From positions 1 through 7,500 of the forward strand of contig DAMC01000050.1 in assembly GCA_002499525.1 (NCBI GenBank): a stretch of 7,500 nucleotides of DNA, in the 5' to 3' direction. This document shows positions 1-6,371 of the stretch, piece by piece. The first letter of the stretch is position 1, and the number at the start of each line of letters is the position of its first letter. This stretch comes from Nitrosopumilales archaeon UBA218. Lineage in GTDB: Archaea; Thermoproteota; Nitrososphaeria; Nitrososphaerales; Nitrosopumilaceae. A program made the position numbers and the translations under genes. The notes under the pieces are model-generated. The model was given only the letters and a program-made list of their open reading frames with translations, ran no database searches and was not told where the DNA came from.

Positions 1-143
1 GTATGTCCTAGGGCAATCTTGAATCCAGCTAGTTTTTGCTTTGCACTAATTGATATTGTTGAAGCAAAAAGTGGTCCTGGTGACATGACTCCTGATGCGG
101 AAATTACTATTACACTTGCTGCAAATGTTAGAAAATCTAACAT
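1..143 (-). CDS. LysE/RhtB-family amino-acid exporter, N-terminal part (runs off the left edge)
   Basis: This is the first 47 codons of a membrane transporter whose remainder lies outside the window. The start is the ATG at 143-141, directly after the TAG stop (146-144) of the upstream PAC2 gene, so the two are probably translationally coupled. The visible protein opens with a hydrophobic helix (residues about 4-19), then MSPGP at 20-24, then a short polar stretch leading to GFKIALGH at 40-47. A hydrophobic first helix followed by a (T/S)PGP motif and a later G-x-x-x-A-x-G-H stretch is the N-terminal hallmark of LysE/RhtB exporters, which move amino acids or related small molecules out of the cell in exchange for protons. 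The substrate cannot be read from this fragment. The opposite strand is also open here, ending at 147, but its translation resembles nothing I know. The family is fairly secure and the substrate unknown. Confidence 0.8.
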   Translation of the reverse strand, partial: MLDFLTFAASVIVISASGVMSPGPLFASTISISAKQKLAGFKIALGH

Positions 144-860
144 CTAACCGTACATGGTATCGCGAAGAACTCTGGTCTCTTTCTCGGTTTCTTTGATTTG
201 TTTTTCTGTGACTTGAGCTTGTTTTCGCAACATTGTCAAATCACACGAAACTCCAGGCAAAATCTTTGACATTGCCATGCACAAATTGACACTCGAGCCA
301 AAATCTGGACCAGCTTCGTCAACATTGACAAGGATTACTATGACATTTTGCCCATAAATCATTCCCTGATTCAACAATTCTCCAGGAATGCCGGGAATTG
401 TACCGTTTTGCAAAACTAGCATTCCGGCATTTTTTATTTTTTCACGGGCTTGTGGAGTGCTACCTGCAGCAATTATCTGCTTTTTGTCTGCCTCTTGCAT
501 ATTCATGGGCGATGAACTCACAATTAGTGAACACTTGTGTTTTCGTGCCCACATTAACATCATTTTGGCAATTGTTTTATGGTATGGCTCATTAATTGTC
601 AGAAAAGACGAGAATACTCCTACTTTAAGTCCTGCATTAACGTAAATTCTAGTTGCATAGCTAGGCACACCTTCCTTGAGAATTGAGACTGTGGGAAAAT
701 CATACGAATCTACAAAACCGGCCAATTCGTAATTATTTCCATGCATCAACGACTCGCTTGCTATGGCACTGGTAAACCCGATTGATGGGAATCCATCAAT
801 TAGATATCCACCTTCTATGTTGATTGGCTTGGTCTCTTTTACCCAAAGCTTTGCTACCAT
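144..860 (-). CDS. PAC2-family proteasome assembly chaperone/activator-like protein (PbaB-like)
   Basis: This 238-residue protein belongs to the PAC2 (proteasome assembly chaperone 2) family. The fold is suggested by the N-terminal GGYLIDGFPSIGFTSAIASE stretch (about residues 17-36), the mid-region SFLTINEPYHKTIAKMMLMW, and the late GIPGELL segment. The last 35 or so residues are charged and probably helical or coiled coil, rich in K, E, Q and R. The protein ends Met236-Tyr237-Gly238, which fits the HbYX motif (hydrophobic-Tyr-any) that docks proteasome activators into pockets of the 20S alpha ring. The archaeal PAC2 homologue PbaB carries such a tail and activates the 20S core without ATP, so a PbaB-like role is inferred. 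I chose the ATG at 860. A longer frame reaches 998, but the extra 46 residues overlap the end of deoxyhypusine synthase and look non-coding. The start has only a weak GGT upstream. The 35-nt gap to the upstream gene implies cotranscription. Confidence 0.85.
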   Translation of the reverse strand: MVAKLWVKETKPINIEGGYLIDGFPSIGFTSAIASESLMHGNNYELAGFVDSYDFPTVSILKEGVPSYATRIYVNAGLKVGVFSSFLTINEPYHKTIAKMMLMWARKHKCSLIVSSSPMNMQEADKKQIIAAGSTPQAREKIKNAGMLVLQNGTIPGIPGELLNQGMIYGQNVIVILVNVDEAGPDFGSSVNLCMAMSKILPGVSCDLTMLRKQAQVTEKQIKETEKETRVLRDTMYG

Positions 861-895
861 AAATTTACCGAGTAAAAATCCCAGATATACTTTGT

Positions 896-1834
896 CTATT
901 TTATTTTGGATAACAACCCGAGATACAAAAATGGCAAAATGGTGGTCAATTCTGCATGTATGGTAGTTTGTTTTGCTGTTTGTGTTACCTTGCCCCAAGA
1001 AATGGCTTCACGAACTAGTGCACCAGAGAGACTACCATCAAACTCTTGAGCCGTTGTAATGTATACTGCATAATCTAATCCCTCTCTGTATTGATTCCAC
1101 CATAACGTGTGATGCTTTGAAATTCCACCGCCCAACATTAAGGCGCCTGATTTTTCTGCTTTGAACACTAGGCCAGATAAAGTATTTGCATCATCAGTAA
1201 GATTCAATTTGAAATCAGAATGCTTTTGAGAAAACATCCAGAGCTGTGATCCTACTGCACCGTCCATAATTCCTGGAACAATTACTGGGATGTTGTTTTT
1301 TTGTGCCCAAAACAAGAAAGAGTCATCGCCTAATCTTTTACCTATTTCTCTTGTAATATCCGCAGTCGACATTTCTTTTTTGCCCTGCTTGTAACATTCT
1401 TCCAATATTTGCTGCATTTTTTCTTCAATCAAAGGACCATAGCTTTCCATTGGAACCAAAACATTTCCTAAACGATGTATGTTTTGTTCAGCAAGAGCAG
1501 AATCATCCATCGTAAAACTACCTGTGTTATAATGTGAAAAATGTCTTGCAATATCATGATCTAGTGCACCACACGTTGTGATTACTACGTCAAACCATTT
1601 CTTGGAAATCATGTCTTTGATAATTCCTCTCATTCCGGTTGAAACGACTGCACCGACAAACGAGAGAAATTTTAGGCATGACTTGTCAGATATCATCACA
1701 TTAAGAATATCCAGTCCTTCTGAAAGATTTCTGGATTCAAATCCTCCTGACTTTGCCATCTGCTCAAATATTTCTGAAATGTTTGTACTCTCTGATATTG
1801 AAATATCCTTGACTGGAGGCCCTGAGGTTATCAT
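896..1834 (-). CDS. dys: Deoxyhypusine synthase
   Basis: Deoxyhypusine synthase is NAD-dependent. It transfers an aminobutyl group, classically from spermidine, to a lysine of translation factor IF5A, the first step of hypusine formation, in the cytoplasm. The protein has 312 residues, normal for the family. From the ATG at 1834, visible motifs are TTCGALDHD (86-94, NAD region), DGAVG (191-195), GGGISKHH (235-242) and AQEFDGS followed by SWGK, with the catalytic lysine at Lys282, equivalent to human Lys329. His241, Tyr258, Glu276 and Trp280 match human active-site residues. Two spermidine contacts do not: Ser196 stands where human has Asp243, and Leu269 where it has Asp316. A TTG 12 nt upstream (1846) gives a 316-residue alternative. 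I prefer the ATG because a TATA box lies about 25 nt before it, consistent with a leaderless transcript. The PAC2 gene follows after 35 nt. The family call is very secure; amine specificity is open. Confidence 0.95.
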   Translation of the reverse strand: MITSGPPVKDISISESTNISEIFEQMAKSGGFESRNLSEGLDILNVMISDKSCLKFLSFVGAVVSTGMRGIIKDMISKKWFDVVITTCGALDHDIARHFSHYNTGSFTMDDSALAEQNIHRLGNVLVPMESYGPLIEEKMQQILEECYKQGKKEMSTADITREIGKRLGDDSFLFWAQKNNIPVIVPGIMDGAVGSQLWMFSQKHSDFKLNLTDDANTLSGLVFKAEKSGALMLGGGISKHHTLWWNQYREGLDYAVYITTAQEFDGSLSGALVREAISWGKVTQTAKQTTIHAELTTILPFLYLGLLSKIK

Positions 1835-1855
1835 GGTTGAATTCAAATTATAGGC

Positions 1856-1862
1856 TATAAAA
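1856..1862 (-). promoter_or_regulatory. TATA box of the dys operon
   Basis: The minus strand reads TTTTATA here, a good match to the archaeal TATA element. Its centre is about 25 nt upstream of the dys ATG at 1834. With the usual archaeal TATA-to-start distance, transcription would begin at or next to that ATG, giving a leaderless mRNA. This is why I chose the ATG over the TTG at 1846. No comparable element is seen before the PAC2 or LysE genes, so all three probably share this promoter. A T5 run on the minus strand (1871-1875), just upstream, might end transcription coming from the hydrolase gene, but the evidence for that is weak. Confidence 0.6.
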
Positions 1863-1941
1863 TCGTCTGGAAAAACACCGTGCCTAGAAATCTAACCTTT
1901 ATTGGCAAACAAACTTTGGCGGTTTTTTAAATGGGGTTTAT

Positions 1942-2679
1942 CTAAACAAATTTTTTGTGATCTGAATACCTGATTCTACGGGATTTTTCAAATTTTTTCA
2001 GATCAAACTCCTCAAATCTTATTCCTTGACCCACCGTCATCTTTGTTTTTGGAATCATGACTCCTTGGTCTTCATACAAATCAACTATGATGCTTTTTCC
2101 ACCGAACTTGGCATTTTGCATATTTGCGCCTAATACTGGTACGCGATTTTCCAGTGATCTAGTTTGGCAGTAAATGTGCCATGGATGAATTCCACGACGA
2201 ACTATTCTTGCAGGTGAAAACAAAACCTGTGCTCCTTTTTTGACCATGGACTCGGCAACATCTGCAAAAACCATGTCGTAACAAATTACCACTCCGAACT
2301 TGCACTTGGTAGAAAAGATCTTGACTTCTTTTCCAGGCTGGATGGAATCTTTTTCATAATCGAATGGGTGGATTTTGTGTTGCGTGCCAATGAATTGACC
2401 GGTATTGTCAATGACTGGAGAGGAAATTCTAAGTTCTTTACCGGATTTGTTATAAAAAGCGCCTGCGATGATTGTCATGGAATATTGTTTGGCAATCTTT
2501 GCAAACTGTGAAAAACTAGCCTCAAAATCGGTAATGGTGTTATCTGGTAAAAATTGCTCTGGGAGGCAAGCGATGTCTACTTCGTTCTTGCCCAATCTTT
2601 CAAGCAGAAATGATGCTTGCTTGATCCCATCCTCGTTACTTTTTGTTTCTATAGTCTGTCCAATTCCGAGTTTTATCAT
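1942..2679 (-). CDS. Carbon-nitrogen hydrolase (nitrilase superfamily)
   Basis: This complete 245-residue protein belongs to the nitrilase/cyanide hydratase superfamily of cytoplasmic enzymes that hydrolyse amide, carbamoyl or nitrile C-N bonds through a Glu-Lys-Cys triad. Glu41 sits in CLPEQFLP, Lys102 in QHKIHPF, and the nucleophile Cys133 in VVICYDMVF. Glu109, shortly after the lysine, may be the second conserved glutamate. RSLENRVPVLGAN (174-186) matches the conserved region after the nucleophile. The length is slightly short for the family (commonly 260-280), but the core is intact. The substrate cannot be assigned from sequence: omega-amidase, carbamoyl-polyamine amidase and other amidase roles are all possible. 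The ATG at 2679 has no Shine-Dalgarno sequence and lies about 27 nt below a TATA-like element, so a leaderless transcript is likely. The 107-nt gap to dys contains the dys promoter, so the two are probably separate units. Confidence 0.92.
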   Translation of the reverse strand: MIKLGIGQTIETKSNEDGIKQASFLLERLGKNEVDIACLPEQFLPDNTITDFEASFSQFAKIAKQYSMTIIAGAFYNKSGKELRISSPVIDNTGQFIGTQHKIHPFDYEKDSIQPGKEVKIFSTKCKFGVVICYDMVFADVAESMVKKGAQVLFSPARIVRRGIHPWHIYCQTRSLENRVPVLGANMQNAKFGGKSIIVDLYEDQGVMIPKTKMTVGQGIRFEEFDLKKFEKSRRIRYSDHKKFV

Positions 2680-2685
2680 TCATTA

Positions 2686-2703
2686 TTGGTCAAATTTGAC
2701 CAA
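2686..2703. promoter_or_regulatory. Perfect 18-bp palindrome, candidate operator
   Basis: TTGGTCAAATTTGACCAA reads identically on both strands with no spacer. It begins 6 nt upstream of the hydrolase ATG and just overlaps the edge of that gene's TATA-like element. A bound dimeric regulator would therefore cover the transcription start region. It also lies in the shared intergenic region about 75 bp upstream of the proposed smc TATA box. A transcription factor site is inferred; no regulator is encoded in the window and I see no second copy. Partial tandem repetition of CAAATTT (2691-2697 and again at 2701-2707) adds to the low-complexity character. Confidence 0.5.
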
Positions 2704-2709
2704 ATTTAA
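2702..2709 (-). promoter_or_regulatory. TATA-like element of the carbon-nitrogen hydrolase gene
   Basis: The minus strand reads TTAAATTT, centred about 27 nt before the hydrolase ATG at 2679. That is the spacing expected for a leaderless archaeal promoter. The sequence is AT-rich throughout, so the match is suggestive only. Its downstream edge overlaps the 18-bp palindrome by two bases. Confidence 0.45.
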
Positions 2710-2777
2710 GCCGTCAATTAAAACGAATTTTTTCATAGCATTACAAGAATTTTGTTTTCATGTCAACTAAACTTGTC

Positions 2778-2784
2778 TATATTT
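2778..2784 (+). promoter_or_regulatory. Putative TATA box of smc
   Basis: TATATTT on the plus strand is centred about 25 nt before A2805/A2807, which would leave a leader of roughly ten nucleotides before the TTG at 2816. If correct, an upstream in-frame TTG at 2783 would lie inside the promoter and could not be translated. The assignment rests on composition and spacing alone; another AT-rich element (TTAAAA, 2718-2723) could serve a longer leader. Confidence 0.4.
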
Positions 2785-2815
2785 GATTAACAAACCTGTT
2801 TGGCATAGTTTTTCA

Positions 2816-5800
2816 TTGGTACATATTAAAAAAGTCGAGATCTTTGGTTTCAAATCGTTTGGATTTACCAATACTACGGTTCAATTTGAAACTGGTCTAG
2901 TATCGATTTCTGGTCCCAACGGTTCTGGTAAAAGCAATATCTTGGATGCGATCATTTTTGCACTAGGAGAAAACAAACCCAAAATAATGAGGGTGGACAA
3001 ACTTCGCTCTCTAATTCACGATATTGAAGGAAATCGCCGTGGCACGAAGATGGCCAGAGTATCGTTGCATTTTGATAATTCTGATAGAAAAATCCCAGTG
3101 GACTCTAATTCCGTTGTAATAACAAGAGAGATGGATGAAGGTGGTGAAAATGTATACTATCTAAATCAAAAACAGACTAATCGAAATCAAATCTTGGATT
3201 TGCTTGAAGTTGCAAATGCTAGTCTTAATCAACTCAATGCCGTCCAGCAAGGAACTGTAACTAGAATCTCTGAATTCACTGCAGAAGAAAAGAGAACAGT
3301 AATTGAAGACCTAATTGGTCTTGCATACTTTGATGAGAAAAAATCCGAATCCATAAAACAGCTAGAAGACGCTGACAGAAGATTAGAGGTAGCCCTTGCA
3401 AGAATGGATGAGATCAAAAAAAGAATCGACGAACTCGAGGCCGAAAGAAATCAAAAACTCAGACACGAGTTTATCAATTTTGAACTAGGAAGATTGCATG
3501 CGATATCTGCATCCAACAAAATGAAGGCAATCCAGACTGAAAAGCTATCAAAAGAACGCTCAATGCATGTTTTGGTCTCTGAATCCAAGAAAATGGACGA
3601 AGAGAGAGCAGGATTCAAAAAGCAGATTTCGGAATTAGAATCACAAAAATCCGCATTTATGATTGAAGTCAATGCATACAATCAAGCAAAGGCAACAATT
3701 GATTCTGAGTTATCTGCTGCAATGCAAGTTTACGAATCTGCAAATACTGAAACCATGACAAAAACAAGACGTATAGAGCAAATCAATTCTAGGTTGCCAA
3801 CAATTGTAACTGATCTGGAAAATCTTCATCAGGCAAGACTAGTAATTGAAACACAAACCACGGAACAAAAAGAAATAATTGCAAAAATCAAGGAAGATAG
3901 AAGTCAAATCTATGAACAAATAAAACTCATTGAATCTGAATTATCTCAAGTATACAAACAACAATCACATGCAATTGCACAACGCAAAGAAATAGACAAT
4001 AAAATTCAAGGGCTGAATCAAAAACTAAACCATGCTAAATTAGAATTTTCAAAACTAGAATCTGAAATCGCTGATTCTAAATCAAAGATTGAGACAAACA
4101 AAAATCGACTTGCAGAAATTGATTCAGAATCTGCAAAATTACTGACACTAAAGTCTAGACTGGAATCAATAATTGAAAACCACAAGGCAACAATTGCAGA
4201 ACTTCGTGGAAGAATATCTGAACACACATCAAAACACGGCAAAATAGAACATGATATTGATGAGCTCAACTTTATTTTGGAAAAAGCAGCCAAGGCAGCT
4301 GCACAATTTGACGCAAAGATTCGAGTCGTAAAAAGTATAATGCATGAAGATTACACCATTGCACACCTCAAAGAGCACCGAGCTGAACTTGGAATTGAAG
4401 GCCTAGTTTATGAGATGATTTCCTGGGACAAGGAATATGAGCGCGCTGTATTGGCAGCTGCATCTGATTGGATCAAGTCGTTTGTAGTCCAAGATTTTGG
4501 AACTCTGTTGAGCCTAGCAGAAGTTGCACGTTCTAAAAAACTACCTAAACTCAAAATAATTCCCCTAGAAGCGATTCCGAAATTTTCACTAAGCGTACCT
4601 AAAGACTCTGAAATACTGGGTGTTTTGTCCAACTTTGTCCGCTGTGATGCCAAATATGCGCCACTGCTGACATTCCTCTTTGGAAATGTACTTCTAGTCA
4701 AAAACCAAGATGCAGGACTGCGATTATCAAAGGCGGGATACAAGACTGTTACCATAGATGGTGAATTCTTTGAGGCAAAAGCAACTGCAGTTGTTATTGA
4801 TATCAATTCCAAGATCTCCAAAGTTACCAAAATCATATCGATGAGCACCTCTGTAGAAGGACTTCACCAATCAATATCCTTGCTCAAAAAATACATCCTC
4901 AAAAAGCGTACTGTAATTAAAAAAGTAGATGGCATAATCCAAAATTATAGGGAGAGACTATCAATATCGGAGACAGGTCTTGCAAATACCGATATCAGCT
5001 ATTCCGACCTAAAACTCAAAATCTCATCCATAGAAAAAACAAAATCCCAACTGGAAACTAGGGTTTCTCAGCTTGATAGAAATATTGAAAAGCTAACACT
5101 GGATTGTTCAAAAGAAGAATCACTGATCGCATCCTTGGAAGAGAGAATTACTTTAATGCAAGAAAATTATGCTGATGGAGAAAACAACAGAATTGCATCA
5201 GAGCTAAACCGATTAAATGAAAGACGTTCTGAACTGATGGGAAAACAATCAACAATTGTCAATGAATTAAGAGAAAAAGAATCACAACTAGCTACTCTTT
5301 CAGCCCAAGAAATAGGTGAGAAAACAAAAATGCAGAATTTACGAGAAGAACAGTCATCACTAAACCACGAAAAACACGATATTGAAACTAGATTGAACCA
5401 AATCGCCAAAGATAAGGATATTGCAAATGAGAACTTGGTGAAGCTAAGAGAAAAGGAACAAAACCTGATTGCAACATCTGGTACCTCCATATCGAAACTC
5501 ACTGAATTTGATACAACTTTGTCGTCATTAAATGAAAAAGAACGACAAATTACACGTGAGATTAACTCATTGGAGCGTCAATCAGATACGTTATCTCGTG
5601 ATATTCGCGATATTGTAGAAAACGAGGTCAAAATCCAAAAAGTTCTAGAAAAATATGGCTACCAGGAAATAACTGAAACATTCGAAGTAGATTCAATGCT
5701 ATCTTCATTGGAATCTGAAATGAACTCTCTTACTTCAAAGCTAAACGCAACTGCCCCACAAACGTTTGTTGAAGTATCAACTGGATATCGTTCCATGTCT

Positions 5801-6340
5801 GATAGAAAGAACGAGTTGGAAGAAGAACGAAATGCTATTGTTAGATTTATTGAAGAAATCGATAAAGACAAACGTCAGACATTCTTGGAGGCATTTGACA
5901 AAGTAGACAAAGAAATTCGTGATGCATTCCATACGATGACTGGTGGTGAAGCATGGCTTGAACTACAAAATGAAGATGATATCTTCAATTCTGGCATATC
6001 TTACCTCATACAATTTCCCAGCAAACCAAAAAGAGAATCCACTTCAATATCTGGTGGGGAAAAGACACTTGCAGCAATTGTCTTTGTGTTAGCTTTACAA
6101 AAGCTAAAACCCTCCGCATTCTATCTGTTTGATGAAGTTGATGCACACTTGGATGCTCCCAACTCGGAAAAACTTGCCAAAATTATCGAGCAACGCTCAG
6201 CTGGAAGTCAATTCATTATGGTTTCACTCAAGGACTCTGTGGTGCAAAAGGCCAAACTCATTTACGGTGTATTTCCAAAGAATGGCGTGTCACACGTTGT
6301 TACCTACAAGGACAAACGAATACCGTCAATTACAAGCTAG
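2816..6340 (+). CDS. smc: Chromosome segregation protein SMC
   Basis: SMC is a chromosome-organising ATPase that dimerises through a central hinge and bridges or extrudes DNA loops with a kleisin partner. The protein has 1174 residues, normal for the family. Counted from TTG 2816: an N-terminal ATPase half with VHIKKVEIFGFKSFGF and Walker A GPNGSGKS (33-40, Lys39); Q-loop VQQG near 144; long coiled coil about 165-505; globular hinge about 510-675; returning coiled coil about 680-1010; then signature SGGEK (1079-1083), Walker B FYLFDEVD (Asp1106, catalytic Glu1107) and D-loop AHLD. There is no CxxC zinc hook, so this is not Rad50. No ATG lies near the N-terminus. I chose TTG 2816 because the protein then begins (M)VHIKKVEIFGF; a TTG at 2783 would add 11 residues and overlaps a possible TATA box. 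No scpA/scpB partner is in the window. The reading frame is intact throughout. Confidence 0.96.
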   Translation: MVHIKKVEIFGFKSFGFTNTTVQFETGLVSISGPNGSGKSNILDAIIFALGENKPKIMRVDKLRSLIHDIEGNRRGTKMARVSLHFDNSDRKIPVDSNSVVITREMDEGGENVYYLNQKQTNRNQILDLLEVANASLNQLNAVQQGTVTRISEFTAEEKRTVIEDLIGLAYFDEKKSESIKQLEDADRRLEVALARMDEIKKRIDELEAERNQKLRHEFINFELGRLHAISASNKMKAIQTEKLSKERSMHVLVSESKKMDEERAGFKKQISELESQKSAFMIEVNAYNQAKATIDSELSAAMQVYESANTETMTKTRRIEQINSRLPTIVTDLENLHQARLVIETQTTEQKEIIAKIKEDRSQIYEQIKLIESELSQVYKQQSHAIAQRKEIDNKIQGLNQKLNHAKLEFSKLESEIADSKSKIETNKNRLAEIDSESAKLLTLKSRLESIIENHKATIAELRGRISEHTSKHGKIEHDIDELNFILEKAAKAAAQFDAKIRVVKSIMHEDYTIAHLKEHRAELGIEGLVYEMISWDKEYERAVLAAASDWIKSFVVQDFGTLLSLAEVARSKKLPKLKIIPLEAIPKFSLSVPKDSEILGVLSNFVRCDAKYAPLLTFLFGNVLLVKNQDAGLRLSKAGYKTVTIDGEFFEAKATAVVIDINSKISKVTKIISMSTSVEGLHQSISLLKKYILKKRTVIKKVDGIIQNYRERLSISETGLANTDISYSDLKLKISSIEKTKSQLETRVSQLDRNIEKLTLDCSKEESLIASLEERITLMQENYADGENNRIASELNRLNERRSELMGKQSTIVNELREKESQLATLSAQEIGEKTKMQNLREEQSSLNHEKHDIETRLNQIAKDKDIANENLVKLREKEQNLIATSGTSISKLTEFDTTLSSLNEKERQITREINSLERQSDTLSRDIRDIVENEVKIQKVLEKYGYQEITETFEVDSMLSSLESEMNSLTSKLNATAPQTFVEVSTGYRSMSDRKNELEEERNAIVRFIEEIDKDKRQTFLEAFDKVDKEIRDAFHTMTGGEAWLELQNEDDIFNSGISYLIQFPSKPKRESTSISGGEKTLAAIVFVLALQKLKPSAFYLFDEVDAHLDAPNSEKLAKIIEQRSAGSQFIMVSLKDSVVQKAKLIYGVFPKNGVSHVVTYKDKRIPSITS

Positions 6341-6367
6341 GTGACGCTAGCTTGACATCTGGTTTTT
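6333..6367 (+). terminator. Stem-loop over the smc stop codon plus T-run, weak terminator candidate
   Basis: CAAGCTAG (6333-6340) pairs perfectly with CTAGCTTG (6347-6354) across a 6-nt loop. The smc stop codon forms the end of the left arm. A T5 run follows at 6363-6367, nine bases past the stem. The stem has only 8 bp and the T-run is short and detached. It may attenuate transcription between smc and the MFS gene, mark the smc mRNA 3' end, or be incidental. Confidence 0.35.
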
Positions 6368-6371
6368 CATA

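Noticed and set aside
1..147. Open plus-strand frame from the left edge to a TAA at 145-147
   Set aside because: Its translation has no recognisable character, while the minus strand over the same bases encodes a clear LysE-family N-terminus with an ATG abutting the upstream stop.
861..998. 46-residue N-terminal extension of the PAC2 protein
   Set aside because: The extension runs out of frame over the conserved C-terminal coding region of deoxyhypusine synthase and has no PAC2 character. The ATG at 860 gives the normal family start.
2468..2770. Plus-strand open frame across the hydrolase 5' end and the intergenic region
   Set aside because: It lies antisense to the nitrilase catalytic Glu region and continues through promoter DNA; it has no recognisable domain.
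2760..2786. Tiny ATG frame of 8 codons just before smc, as a possible leader peptide
   Set aside because: It is very short, has no ribosome binding site, overlaps the probable TATA box, and shows no attenuator-like structure.
4408..4848. Minus-strand open frames within smc (also 5167-5502, 4018-4293 and others)
   Set aside because: They are complementary-strand shadows of a continuous, motif-complete SMC frame, rich in Ser, Phe and Leu as expected when antisense to coiled-coil codons.
2816..6340. Possibility that the large ATPase is Rad50 instead of SMC
   Set aside because: The centre is a globular hinge without a CxxC zinc hook, the length is about 1170 residues, and no mre11 neighbour is present.
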